Source of the DNA: an uncultured Oscillospiraceae bacterium | GTDB taxonomy: Bacteria > Bacillota > Clostridia > Oscillospirales > Oscillospiraceae | Direction of reading: 5' to 3' | DNA length: 64,000 nt | Assembly: GCA_934622035.1 (NCBI GenBank) | Contig: CAKTVG010000006.1 | Location: 1-64,000, forward strand | Shown: one piece after another, positions 28,031 to 36,240 of the stretch | Layout: every line of letters begins with the position of its first letter | Position numbering within the stretch: the stretch's first letter is position 1 | The notes under the pieces: generated by a model | The model's database searches: none | What the model saw: the letters and a program-made list of their open reading frames with translations, nothing else | What the model was told of the DNA's origin: nothing | Translations under genes and position numbers: made by a program

Positions 28031-29557
28031 TCAGCGCAGAACTGCAAGTGAACGGAAGCTGTTTTTCAGCGCCGGATATAGCTGCTTATAAATCTGATAG
28101 AATTTCGTATACGTGCATTCCGCGTTTCCGTCCGGCAGCTGCTGCTCATGATAACGCACCACCCTGCTGCAGGCGGTCGGAAGGTCGGGATAAATGCCTG
28201 CGCCCACGCCTGCCATCAGGGCCGCGCCGAGTGCGGGGCCTTCCCTGTTTTCGACGGTCTGCACCGGGCAGCAGTAGTTGTCGGCCAGCATCTGCCGCCA
28301 CAGAGGGCTTGTCCCGCCGCCGCCGCAGGCCAGCATCCTTTCGGGAACCGCGTGCATCTCGCGCAGAATATCCAGGCAGCTGCGCTGCGAATACACAACG
28401 CCCTCCATCACCGCGCGGAGCATATCGTATTTCGTGTGGACAGCAGAGAGGCCAAAGAAGACGCCTCTGCTCTTTTCATCCAGAATGGGGCTGCGCTCGC
28501 CCATCAGATAGGGCAGGAAGAGCAGGCCGTTCGCGCCGATGGGCACTTCCGCCGCCAGCCGGTCCAGCAGCTGATAGGAGTCGATGTCCTCTTCTTTTGC
28601 ACGGGCGATCTCCTCGGCGCACAGGGTGTCGCGGAACCAGTGCAGGCTGAGCCCCGCGGCAAGCGTGCAGCTCATGAGCGCATACTCGCCGGGCACGGGC
28701 GCACAGAAGGTATGCACTCTGCCGAGCCGGTCGATTTGCAGAGAGGAGGAATGCGCGTAAACGACGCCGGAGGTGCCAAGCGTGGTAAAGGCCTTCCCCT
28801 GCACGACGACGCCGGTTCCGGCAGCCGCCGCGGCATTGTCGCCGGAGCCGCAGGCCACGGGCGTTCCCGCCTTCAGACCCGTCAACGCCGCAGCCGTCTC
28901 GGTCACGCTGCCGACAATTTCGCAGCTTTCATGCACCGGGGGCAGCAACTCCTGCGGGATCATCAGCTTCTGAAGGATCATGCTGCTCCAGCTGCGTGTG
29001 GAAATGTCCAGAAGATTGGTGCCGGAGGCGTCCGTGACGTCCGTGCCGCTCACGCCGCAGAGCATATAGCGCACATAGTCCTTCGGCAGGAGGATTTTTC
29101 TGCACCGGGCGAAGTTCTCCGGCTCGTTCTTTTTCACCCAGAGGATCTTCCCCGCCGTGAAGCCCGTCAGCGCAGGATTGCCGCAGGCGGCCAGGAGCTG
29201 CTCGTAGCCGATGAGCTGCGTGATTTTGCCGCATTCCTCGCCGGTCCGTCCGTCGCACCATAAAATGGCCGGACGGATTACGCAGTCGTTTTCGTCGAGC
29301 ATGACCAGGCCGTGCATTTGCCCGGAGAAGCCGATGCCCGCAATGCTGCCGGGATCGATTTTTGCATCCCGAAGCACGGCGCGGATGGTCTGAACGGCAG
29401 CCTGCCACCAGTCCTCCGGATTCTGCTCCGCCCAGCCGTTTCGCGGCTGCATGAGCGGGTATTCCCGAGAAGCAGAGGCCACCGGCCTTCCGTCCGTATC
29501 AAACAGGACCGTTTTTGTTGCAGATGTACCAAGGTCAATTCCGAGCAGATATTGCAT
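28031..29557 (-). CDS. xylB: Xylulokinase
   Basis: The 508-aa FGGY-family kinase begins YLLGIDLGTSATKTVLFDTDG (phosphate 1 motif), has ISGQMHGLV-like IGFSGQMHGLVMLD, the catalytic region and the second FGGY signature GVFFGLSAVHTKYDMLRAVMEGVVYS, and adenosine motif ACGGGGTSPLWRQMLAD. The Met-His-Gly of SGQMHGL is typical of xylulokinases. It phosphorylates D-xylulose to xylulose 5-phosphate, the step after xylose isomerase encoded seven kilobases upstream in the same operon. Length is normal. Confidence 0.95.
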   Translation of the reverse strand: MQYLLGIDLGTSATKTVLFDTDGRPVASASREYPLMQPRNGWAEQNPEDWWQAAVQTIRAVLRDAKIDPGSIAGIGFSGQMHGLVMLDENDCVIRPAILWCDGRTGEECGKITQLIGYEQLLAACGNPALTGFTAGKILWVKKNEPENFARCRKILLPKDYVRYMLCGVSGTDVTDASGTNLLDISTRSWSSMILQKLMIPQELLPPVHESCEIVGSVTETAAALTGLKAGTPVACGSGDNAAAAAGTGVVVQGKAFTTLGTSGVVYAHSSSLQIDRLGRVHTFCAPVPGEYALMSCTLAAGLSLHWFRDTLCAEEIARAKEEDIDSYQLLDRLAAEVPIGANGLLFLPYLMGERSPILDEKSRGVFFGLSAVHTKYDMLRAVMEGVVYSQRSCLDILREMHAVPERMLACGGGGTSPLWRQMLADNYCCPVQTVENREGPALGAALMAGVGAGIYPDLPTACSRVVRYHEQQLPDGNAECTYTKFYQIYKQLYPALKNSFRSLAVLR

Positions 29558-29596
29558 AGCTTTCCTCCAGGGCGGCGCAGGGCTTGCGGGGCGTTT

Positions 29597-30619
29597 TCAG
29601 CCCACGCTCGCCGCCTCGTCCGCTGCCGCAAGCGCGACTCTCTTTTTCACGGCTTTTTTGTGTGCAAAAATGGTTGTGAAGTTGCTGACAAGCAGGAATA
29701 CCGTCAGGCAGATATAGTTGATGACCGTAACCGCCGGATCCGGCACCGCGATTTGCACCAGACCGACGCTGATAAGCCGCGCAGACAGTGCGCCGACGGT
29801 CAGGGCGACGGCAGAGTTGGTGTATCTTCCCAGGAAGAAGGAAACGAACACCGGAAGCAGGGCCGTAAAGGCCAGGGAGGTGCTGCCCATGCCCATCGTG
29901 GAGGCAAGCACACCGTTATATGCAGTGGAGAACACACCCGCAAGAGCGATCGTTCCGCCCGCCAGCGTATAGCACACCAGGCAGTTCAGGTTGACGTTGA
30001 CGCCCATGCTCAAGGCAATTCTCTGCGAGCCGCGGATTGCCTTATAGTGGTATCCAAATTTTGTTCTTGCGTTAATAATAATGTAGAAGGTCAAAACAAT
30101 TGCGAGGATCAGAAGCTGGAACCAGACGTCGTTCAGGATGGACATGCCGGTTCTGCCGTAGAGCTGCAGGCCGTCGACCGAGAAGGCAAAGCAAATGCAT
30201 TCATAGATCAGGGCCATGCCGATTCCCAAAACCATGGAGGGAATTCTGGTGAGGATGAAGAGGAGGCCGACCAGCAGGCCGGAAAGCGCGCCGAAGGTGA
30301 CGCTGAGCACGATCACGCCCGCCGGGCCCCAGCCCAGCCGAAGCGCCAGATTGCCGCCGACAATGCAGCCGATCATCTGCTGTGCGCCGAGAGAGAAGTC
30401 CATTCGTCCGGTGGACATATTGAGCGAAAGCGCCAGAGCCGTCAGCGCAAGCTGTACAGTCGTTTTCGCAAGATTGTAAAGCTCCACGCGCGAGGAAATG
30501 ACATGCTTTCCGCTCACCAAAAAGGAGACGCACTCCATCACGATCAGCACAGCCAGTGGCACCAAGACCAGCATTCCTATGTTCTTCAACCGCAGCATAT
30601 GTGATTTATTATTTTTCAT
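29597..30619 (-). CDS. Sugar ABC transporter permease (RbsC/XylH type, CUT2)
   Basis: The 340-aa protein has nine or ten membrane spans of the BPD_transp_2 fold, with the conserved LNMSTGRMDFSLGAQQMIG after TM2 and FGYHYKAIRGSQRIALSMGVNVN in the cytoplasmic EAA-like loop. It is the second CUT2 permease in the operon, placed after the binding protein; the first lies before it. Two different permeases imply a heterodimeric channel. The start ATG at 30617-30619 is preceded by GGAGAAATACT. Role: import of xylose, xylo-oligosaccharide or a related sugar (context). Confidence 0.9.
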   Translation of the reverse strand: MKNNKSHMLRLKNIGMLVLVPLAVLIVMECVSFLVSGKHVISSRVELYNLAKTTVQLALTALALSLNMSTGRMDFSLGAQQMIGCIVGGNLALRLGWGPAGVIVLSVTFGALSGLLVGLLFILTRIPSMVLGIGMALIYECICFAFSVDGLQLYGRTGMSILNDVWFQLLILAIVLTFYIIINARTKFGYHYKAIRGSQRIALSMGVNVNLNCLVCYTLAGGTIALAGVFSTAYNGVLASTMGMGSTSLAFTALLPVFVSFFLGRYTNSAVALTVGALSARLISVGLVQIAVPDPAVTVINYICLTVFLLVSNFTTIFAHKKAVKKRVALAAADEAASVG

Positions 30620-30660
30620 AGTATTTCTCCAAATCGTTGTATTGCGCGCAGATTTTCTGT

Positions 30661-30694
30661 CTGCGGGCCGCCTGCGCCAACAAGCGGCCCGCAG
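30661..30694 (-). terminator. Intercistronic stem-loop after the sugar-binding protein gene
   Basis: An 11-bp GC-rich stem (30661-30671 with 30684-30694, 12-nt loop) lies in a 100-bp gap between the binding protein and the second permease. It lacks a T-run, so it more likely stabilises the upstream mRNA or causes partial termination than ends the operon. Confidence 0.6.
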
Positions 30695-30719
30695 AGCTTT
30701 AGAAGGGGGTCAAGAGCAA

Positions 30720-32027
30720 TTAGTTGATTCCGTTTGCTTCGAGAACTGCCGCCAGATCGAGCTTGTCGGCTGCGATCTTCTGCAGGCCTTCGACCGTGAG
30801 GTCGGGGTTGAATGCGAAGCAGGCATTCTTGATTTCGTCAACCGTCCAGGAGTACAGGCCGGTCTCGGCGTTGTCGAGCTGGGCGATCTTTTCGTACTCT
30901 TCCAGGCTGTAGCAGGTCCACATCGGGGCGTCGAAGAGCTGGGTCGCGTTGTCAATGCGGAGGTCGGCGGCATGGCCGGTCAGGGCATTGTAGGTCAGGC
31001 AGAAGATCACGCCGCAGGAGGTCGTGTTCTTGATCAGAGCCGCGTCCAGACTCTGGTGGCCGGTGGAGTCGAGGGTCGCAAAGCTGTTGCGGGTGGTGTC
31101 GGTGACGGCGGCAATGGAGATGACATGAATGTTCTTGCCGGTCTGCTTTTCCACGTCGTCGACAGCGGTTTCGATCTTGTTGTAGGCGGGGCCGGTGAAG
31201 ATGACGGTGTCATACACGCCGTCCTTCAGGATGTTGAAGTAGATGTCCGGGGTGATGTTGCCCATCAGGGTCGGCTCAAGGAAGACCTTCATGTCCGTGC
31301 CGGTATCCAGCTCGGTCTGGGAGTTGATCGTGGTGACCATCTCTCTGGTCGTCTGGCCGCCGGCATAGGTCAGGCCATACTTGGAAGCCAGCGTGTCGAG
31401 GATGGAGGCAGCGGTCTGGATGTGCTGCTCAACGCCGCTGAAGCACAGGCCGTTGTGCAGGATGACATTGTGCTTTTCGCCGTCGCCGAGGACCTTATCG
31501 GTCATTTCGGCAAACTGTGCGGCAACAGGCTCCGGAGCCGCGCCGCCGACACCGACGAAGTGCGGGAACTGGTCGAGGTTGTGATCCGTGGCGGAGTTGT
31601 TGTAGACGTACCAGATGCCGTACTCCTCGCACTTCGCACCGACGGCAATGTTGTTATCGGTGGGCAGGGGGTTCCAGCTGATCAGGGCCTCGACGCCCAT
31701 GGTAGCGCAGTTTTCCACGAAGGAAATCACCTTTTCCACGTCGTTGCTGGTGCCGTCGGAGTAGACGAAGGTCACGTTGAAGGCGGGCGCGATGTAGTTG
31801 TCATAGTAATCGCGCATCATCAGCATGTTCTGGTTCCATTCCGTGACGAACACGCCGATCTGGTGGGGCGTTGCGGTGGGGTCTTCCTGAGGGACGTTGT
31901 CCTCGGAGGGAGCGTTGCTGGGGGTTTCGGAGCCGGTGGGGGTCGAAGGCTCCTGCTGACCGGCGCAGCCTGCGAAGAGGGCCGCCACCAGGCACAGCGC
32001 GAGAATCAAACTGATAAGCTTTTTCAT
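30720..32027 (-). CDS. Periplasmic-binding-protein-like sugar lipoprotein (CUT2 importer)
   Basis: The 435-aa protein has a lipoprotein signal (KKLISLILALCLVAALFAGC, Cys21), a Pro/Thr/Glu/Ser linker (about 22-54) and a type I periplasmic binding fold: IGVFVTEWNQNMLMMRDYY, GVEALISWNPLPTDN, GLCFSGVEQHIQTAASIL. The Phe at lipobox position -3 is less common than Leu but tolerated. It lies between two permeases and after a two-domain ATPase. It resembles Peripla_BP_4 proteins rather than classical XylF, so the ligand may be an oligosaccharide or substituted sugar rather than free xylose. Confidence 0.9.
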   Translation of the reverse strand: MKKLISLILALCLVAALFAGCAGQQEPSTPTGSETPSNAPSEDNVPQEDPTATPHQIGVFVTEWNQNMLMMRDYYDNYIAPAFNVTFVYSDGTSNDVEKVISFVENCATMGVEALISWNPLPTDNNIAVGAKCEEYGIWYVYNNSATDHNLDQFPHFVGVGGAAPEPVAAQFAEMTDKVLGDGEKHNVILHNGLCFSGVEQHIQTAASILDTLASKYGLTYAGGQTTREMVTTINSQTELDTGTDMKVFLEPTLMGNITPDIYFNILKDGVYDTVIFTGPAYNKIETAVDDVEKQTGKNIHVISIAAVTDTTRNSFATLDSTGHQSLDAALIKNTTSCGVIFCLTYNALTGHAADLRIDNATQLFDAPMWTCYSLEEYEKIAQLDNAETGLYSWTVDEIKNACFAFNPDLTVEGLQKIAADKLDLAAVLEANGIN

Positions 32028-32078
32028 TTTTCTTCTCCTGTCTTTTGTCTGTGTTTTGTCAGTGTTTTCTATCTCAAA

Positions 32079-33041
32079 TCAGGCCATTTCCTTGACCGGC
32101 AGCGTATCGGGACGCTTGTTGGACAGGACGATGAGCACAAGGAAGCAAAGTCCTCTCACCGCCTGCACAATCGTCGCGCTCACGCCGATCATAAGCAGAC
32201 CTGAATTAAGCATGGTTACCATGAAGGAGCCGAAGACGCCGGCTGCAATCTTGGACTTGTAGCCGCCCGTGACCGGCATACCGCCGAGAACGATGGCGAG
32301 CATCACGTCCATGTTTAGGCCGTTTGCCGTCGTGCCGGAGACGGAGCCGCTTCTGAGAATCAGAAGGATGGCGCCGAGTCCCGCCGCAATACCGGCAAGC
32401 ACAAAGGCAATAATAATGTATTTATTCGGGCTGATGCCTGTCTGAATGGTGCACTTCGTGTTTTCGCCGATCATCTTCAGGGAGCGGCCGATTTTCGTGA
32501 AGCAGAACAGATAAGCAAAAATCAGGAAGCCGGCGCCGAAAATGATCAGAGCCGCATTTTTGGCGTTCAGCGCGGCGATCACGGAATAATCCACGCTGAG
32601 GGTCACGTACTTCATCATGATCCAGGTCTGCATCGCAGTGAGCATACCCATCATAATCATTGTGACGGACACGACCTTGATTTTAAAGACCACGCTCAGC
32701 ATGCAGCTGAACACCAGAATTACGACCGCGCAGGCGATGCAGCCGGCCATCATCAGCGGAACCGAGCCGGTCGCTCTCCAGAGCACCACGCCGACGATTG
32801 CGGAAATTGCCGTCGTGCCGCCGAGGGCGATGTTGACGTTGCCGCTGGCGAAGATGAACACTGCGCCGGTGGCAATGATGCCGGTGATGATTGCCTGATT
32901 GATGATGGTGTTGACGCTCGCCTTGCTGAGGAAGCGTCCCTTTGTGAGCGCCGAGAAAATCAGCGCCACCAGCACAATCACAACGACCGGCAGGAGATTG
33001 TTCGCCAAACGGCTGTTCAGAATTCGTTTCACTCTATTCAT
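32079..33041 (-). CDS. Sugar ABC transporter permease (RbsC/XylH type, CUT2)
   Basis: The 320-aa protein has the BPD_transp_2 layout with about nine membrane spans; conserved points are FIFASGNVNIALGGTTAISAIVG and FTKIGRSLKMIGENTKCTIQTGI (cytoplasmic loop), and NMDVMLAIVLGGMPVTGGYKSKIA near the C-terminus. It starts 11 bp after the ATPase stop and is tightly coupled to it. It pairs with the ATPase and probably with the second permease downstream. Confidence 0.9.
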   Translation of the reverse strand: MNRVKRILNSRLANNLLPVVVIVLVALIFSALTKGRFLSKASVNTIINQAIITGIIATGAVFIFASGNVNIALGGTTAISAIVGVVLWRATGSVPLMMAGCIACAVVILVFSCMLSVVFKIKVVSVTMIMMGMLTAMQTWIMMKYVTLSVDYSVIAALNAKNAALIIFGAGFLIFAYLFCFTKIGRSLKMIGENTKCTIQTGISPNKYIIIAFVLAGIAAGLGAILLILRSGSVSGTTANGLNMDVMLAIVLGGMPVTGGYKSKIAAGVFGSFMVTMLNSGLLMIGVSATIVQAVRGLCFLVLIVLSNKRPDTLPVKEMA

Positions 33042-33052
33042 CTCATCATCTC

Positions 33053-34555
33053 CTAAATCATCGCTTCAATCAGTTGGCTTTCGGTCGGATGGTTTTTGCG
33101 CAGGTATTCGTTGGCGACCACGCCGTCCTTCATAATCAGCAGTCGGTCGCACATGCCGATCAGCTCCGGCAGCTCCTCACTGATCATGAGGATGGATTTG
33201 CCCTCCTGCTTCATCCGGTGGATCAGGCTGTACATTGCGGCCTTGACGCCGATGTCGACGCCGCGGGTCGGGCAGTCCAGAATCAGAATGTCGGAATTCT
33301 TGGCCACCCATTTGCCGAAGACGACCTTCTGCTTGTTGCCGCCGGAGAGGGATTTGACCTCATCGTCCATGGAGTTGCACTTGATGCTCAGAGCCTTGAT
33401 CATATCCTGCACATATTTGCGCTCCTTGCGGTAGGAAATCACATTGGCAAACAGGCGGTTTTCGTCGTAGCCGGTGACCTGAATATTCTCGCGGATGGGC
33501 GCGTTGAGCGCCAGCGACTCGGTGTCGCGGTTCTTGGAGACATAGGCCATGCCGCTCTTCATTGCGACCTCGGAGTTCGTAATGACGACCCCGCCGCGCT
33601 CCTCGTTGACAACGCGGCCGCGGATCACGGGTTCAAAGCCGTAGAGCGCCTTGCCCAGGGTGTGCATGCCGCATTCGGAAAGGCCGCCGATGCCGAGGAT
33701 CTCGCCCTTGTGCAGCTCGATGCTGAAGTTTTCGATCTCGTGGAGCGTCGTGATATTCTCCGCACGGAGAACCACCTGCTCGGAATAGCCGTCCTCGTCG
33801 CTGCGGTAGTATTCCGCGTCGATCTTGCGGCCGATCATCATCTGCTTGATCGCGTTGTCGCTGAATTCTTCCTTCTTCAGGGAGCCGATGCGCTGGCCGT
33901 CGCGCAGGACGGTAATCAGGGAGCAGTGCTCCTGGATCTCCGCCAGGTCGTGGGAAATCAGGATCACGGCCGTTCCCTCATCGGCCAGCCGGTGCATGAC
34001 GTTGTACATAATCATGCGCCCGTTGTGCGACAGCGCCGTCGACGTCTCGTCAATAATGAAGATGTCAACCTTGCCGTAGGCCGCGCGGGCAAGCTCCACA
34101 AGCTTCCGCGACTCCATGTCCAGCGACCACGTCGGCGCGTTGGGCAGGATGTTCGTCACGCCGATGCCATCGAGCGCGCTCTTCGCGGCGGCGTTCAGCT
34201 TCGCACGGTTGATGAAGGGTCCCTTTGCAAAGAGGGTTTCATCGCCCATGAAGATGTTTTCCGCCACGGTGACGGCAGGCACGGTGCTTGCCTCCTGCAC
34301 AACGATGCGCACGCCGTTTTTGTAGCCTGCCAGAGAACTCTGCGGCTTCCACGGCTTGCCCTCCAGCACCATCTCGCCGGAGGTCGGCGGGATCAGCCCG
34401 GAGATGATCGACGTCAGGGTGGATTTGCCGCTTCCGTTTTCGCCGATCAATCCGTGGATTTCGCCTCTGCGGAAGACAATATCAACATCAGTCAGGGCGT
34501 GTGTCTGGCCAAAGTTCTTTGTGATCTTTCTGCATTCGAGCAATATCTCGTTCAT
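33053..34555 (-). CDS. Two-domain sugar ABC ATPase (RbsA/XylG type)
   Basis: The 500-aa protein has two fused ABC domains. The first has Walker A GENGSGKST (about 37-45), a Q-loop (RIVVQEAS) and Walker B IFIIDETSTAL, but its signature is degenerate (SLDMESRKLVELARA). The second has a degenerate Walker A (GIGGLSECGMHTLG), a canonical signature LSGGNKQKVVFGKW and Walker B ILILDCPTRGVDIG. This asymmetry is standard in the CUT2 family, giving one competent composite site. It follows xylA by 39 bp. It powers uptake through the two permeases downstream. Confidence 0.93.
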   Translation of the reverse strand: MNEILLECRKITKNFGQTHALTDVDIVFRRGEIHGLIGENGSGKSTLTSIISGLIPPTSGEMVLEGKPWKPQSSLAGYKNGVRIVVQEASTVPAVTVAENIFMGDETLFAKGPFINRAKLNAAAKSALDGIGVTNILPNAPTWSLDMESRKLVELARAAYGKVDIFIIDETSTALSHNGRMIMYNVMHRLADEGTAVILISHDLAEIQEHCSLITVLRDGQRIGSLKKEEFSDNAIKQMMIGRKIDAEYYRSDEDGYSEQVVLRAENITTLHEIENFSIELHKGEILGIGGLSECGMHTLGKALYGFEPVIRGRVVNEERGGVVITNSEVAMKSGMAYVSKNRDTESLALNAPIRENIQVTGYDENRLFANVISYRKERKYVQDMIKALSIKCNSMDDEVKSLSGGNKQKVVFGKWVAKNSDILILDCPTRGVDIGVKAAMYSLIHRMKQEGKSILMISEELPELIGMCDRLLIMKDGVVANEYLRKNHPTESQLIEAMI

Positions 34556-34594
34556 TGCGTTTCCTCCAGGCTTTCTCGCCGGCTCTTCGCCGGG

Positions 34595-35911
34595 TTATTT
34601 GAACAATACGGTGTTTACAATGCTTTCCAGATATTCCTGTCTTCCGCTGCCGGGAAGCGCCGGTGCGCCCAGCTGCTCGGCATAGGCCGCAAGCTCTGCA
34701 AGACTGGTCTTGCCGGAACGGATCTTTTCGCCGATGCCGGTGCGGTAGCTTGCGTAGCGCTCCTCGACGAAGGCGGCCAGGCGGCCGTCCTCGATCAGCT
34801 CTGCGGCCTTCAGCAGGCCCAGGGCGAAGCTGTCCATGCCGAGAATGTAGGCGTAGAACATATCCTCCGGCGTATAGCTGGGACGGCGGGTCTTGGCGTC
34901 AAAGTTCAGGCCGCCGCGGAACTTGCCGTACTTCAGGATCTCATACATGCACATCGTCGTATCGTAGATGTTGCAGGGGAACTCGTCGGTGTCCCAGCCC
35001 AGCAGGTAATCGCCCTGGTTGGCATCGACGGAGCCGAGCATGTCGTTGATGGCGGAGATGCGCAGGTCGTGCTGGAAGGTGTGACCGGCCAGCGTCGCGT
35101 GGTTGGCCTCGATGTTCAGTTTGAAGTCCTTGTCCAAGCCGTACTGCCGCAGGAAGCCGATCGCCGTTGCGGCGTCGAAATCGTACTGATGCTTCATCGG
35201 CTCCTTCGGCTTCGGCTCGATGTAGAAGTCGCCCGTAAAGCCGATGCTTCTGCCGTATTCGACTGCCATCCGCATCAGCGCGGCGATGTTCTCCTGCTCA
35301 AACTTGACGTCCGTGTTCAGGAGCGTCTCATAGCCCTCGCGGCCGCCCCAGAAAACATAGCCTCTGCCGCCGAGCTTCACGGTGATATCCAGCGCCTTTT
35401 TGACCTGCGCCGCCGCGAAGCAGAAGACATCGGCCGAATTCGTGGAGCCTGCACCGTTCATAAAGCGCGGGTTGCCGAACATGTTGGCCGTGCCCCAGAG
35501 GCAGCGGATGCCGGTCTGCTGCATTTTTTCGAGAATGTAATCGGAAATTTCGTCCAGACGGCGATTGGTTTCCGCAATCGTCTCGGCCTCGGGAACGAGG
35601 TCGACATCGTGGAAGCAGAAATACTCGATGCCGAGCTTCTGCATGAATTCAAAACCGGCGTCCACCTTGGCGCGGGCGTGGGCCATGGTGCCCTTTTCCT
35701 TGCCGAAGGACTTGTCCGCGGTGTCTCTGCCGAACATATCCGTACCGCAGGCGCAGAGGTTATGCCACCAGGCCATCGCGAAGGGCAGATGCTCGCTCAT
35801 CTTCCTGCCGAGGACGATACGCTCCGCATCATAGTACTTGAAGGCTAAAGGATTCTTGCTGGAAGGTCCTTCATACGCAATTTTCGGTACCGTGACAAAA
35901 TACTCTTTCAT
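34595..35911 (-). CDS. xylA: Xylose isomerase
   Basis: ATG at 35909-35911 follows AAAGGAG at 11 nt; an in-frame upstream extension has no ribosome binding site. The 438-aa protein is a class II xylose isomerase: MAWWHNLCACGTDMFG, YFCFHDVDLVPE with catalytic His101 and Asp104, FWGGREGYETLLNT, IEPKPKEPMKHQYDFD (first metal Glu), NIEANHATLAGHTFQHDL and DTDEFP. It interconverts D-xylose and D-xylulose. It is first in the nine-gene operon driven from the promoter at 35971-35999, facing the LacI gene. Lys and Glu ligands are all in place, so activity is expected. Confidence 0.97.
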   Translation of the reverse strand: MKEYFVTVPKIAYEGPSSKNPLAFKYYDAERIVLGRKMSEHLPFAMAWWHNLCACGTDMFGRDTADKSFGKEKGTMAHARAKVDAGFEFMQKLGIEYFCFHDVDLVPEAETIAETNRRLDEISDYILEKMQQTGIRCLWGTANMFGNPRFMNGAGSTNSADVFCFAAAQVKKALDITVKLGGRGYVFWGGREGYETLLNTDVKFEQENIAALMRMAVEYGRSIGFTGDFYIEPKPKEPMKHQYDFDAATAIGFLRQYGLDKDFKLNIEANHATLAGHTFQHDLRISAINDMLGSVDANQGDYLLGWDTDEFPCNIYDTTMCMYEILKYGKFRGGLNFDAKTRRPSYTPEDMFYAYILGMDSFALGLLKAAELIEDGRLAAFVEERYASYRTGIGEKIRSGKTSLAELAAYAEQLGAPALPGSGRQEYLESIVNTVLFK

Positions 35912-35970
35912 TTCTTTTCGTACTCCTTTGTACAGCATCGCTTTGCTGCGTGCTCGTGTATCACGCTGTC

Positions 35971-35999
35971 AGGATATCAGGATTTTGCGTTTTTGTCAA
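35971..35999 (-). promoter_or_regulatory. SigmaA promoter of the xylose/xyloside operon
   Basis: On the minus strand TTGACA (35999-35994), 17 bp, TATCCT (35976-35971), about 60 bp before xylA. A perfect -35 and fair -10 suggest a strong promoter held by a repressor. Confidence 0.85.
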
Positions 36000-36011
36000 C
36001 GGTTTTTGTCG

Positions 36012-36024
36012 ATCACGTTGTGAT
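36012..36024. promoter_or_regulatory. Candidate operator, inverted repeat next to the xylA -35
   Basis: ATCAC-GTT-GTGAT is a perfect 5+5 inverted repeat 12 bp upstream of the xylA -35 box. It may bind the divergent LacI-type regulator or a catabolite regulator. Confidence 0.45.
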
Positions 36025-36071
36025 TTCGTCCATGCGCACAAAAAACACCCCCTATTTTTTATGCAAAACAC

Positions 36072-36083
36072 ACAACCGGTTGT
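36072..36083. promoter_or_regulatory. Candidate LacI-family operator between xylA and the regulator gene
   Basis: ACAACCGGTTGT is a 12-bp perfect palindrome with the central CG typical of LacI-family operators, midway in the 329-bp divergent region (35912-36240). Together with 36012-36024 it could allow repressor looping (inference). The remainder of this region holds only the two promoters. Confidence 0.55.
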
Positions 36084-36166
36084 CTCTTTATTTTTTATGT
36101 CGGTTTTTACGCCGTGCACGAGTGTAAATGTTGCAGCAATGCACGAAAAGCACAATATTATTTTCA

Positions 36167-36196
36167 TTGACGAACGGGCGGCTCCTGTGGTATACT
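36167..36196 (+). promoter_or_regulatory. SigmaA promoter of the LacI-family regulator
   Basis: TTGACG (36167-36172), 18 bp, TATACT (36191-36196), 45 bp before the ATG. Confidence 0.75.
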
Positions 36197-36240
36197 TTCT
36201 TTAGACAAATTCTCCCAGAATCAGCGAGGTGTTAGATGCT

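Noticed and set aside
33074..35848. 924-codon plus-strand open frame opposite the xylose operon
   Set aside because: It lies antisense to xylA and the ABC ATPase, which have complete family motifs. High third-position GC leaves antisense frames open; the translated protein is Ala/Asp/Val/His-rich with no domain.
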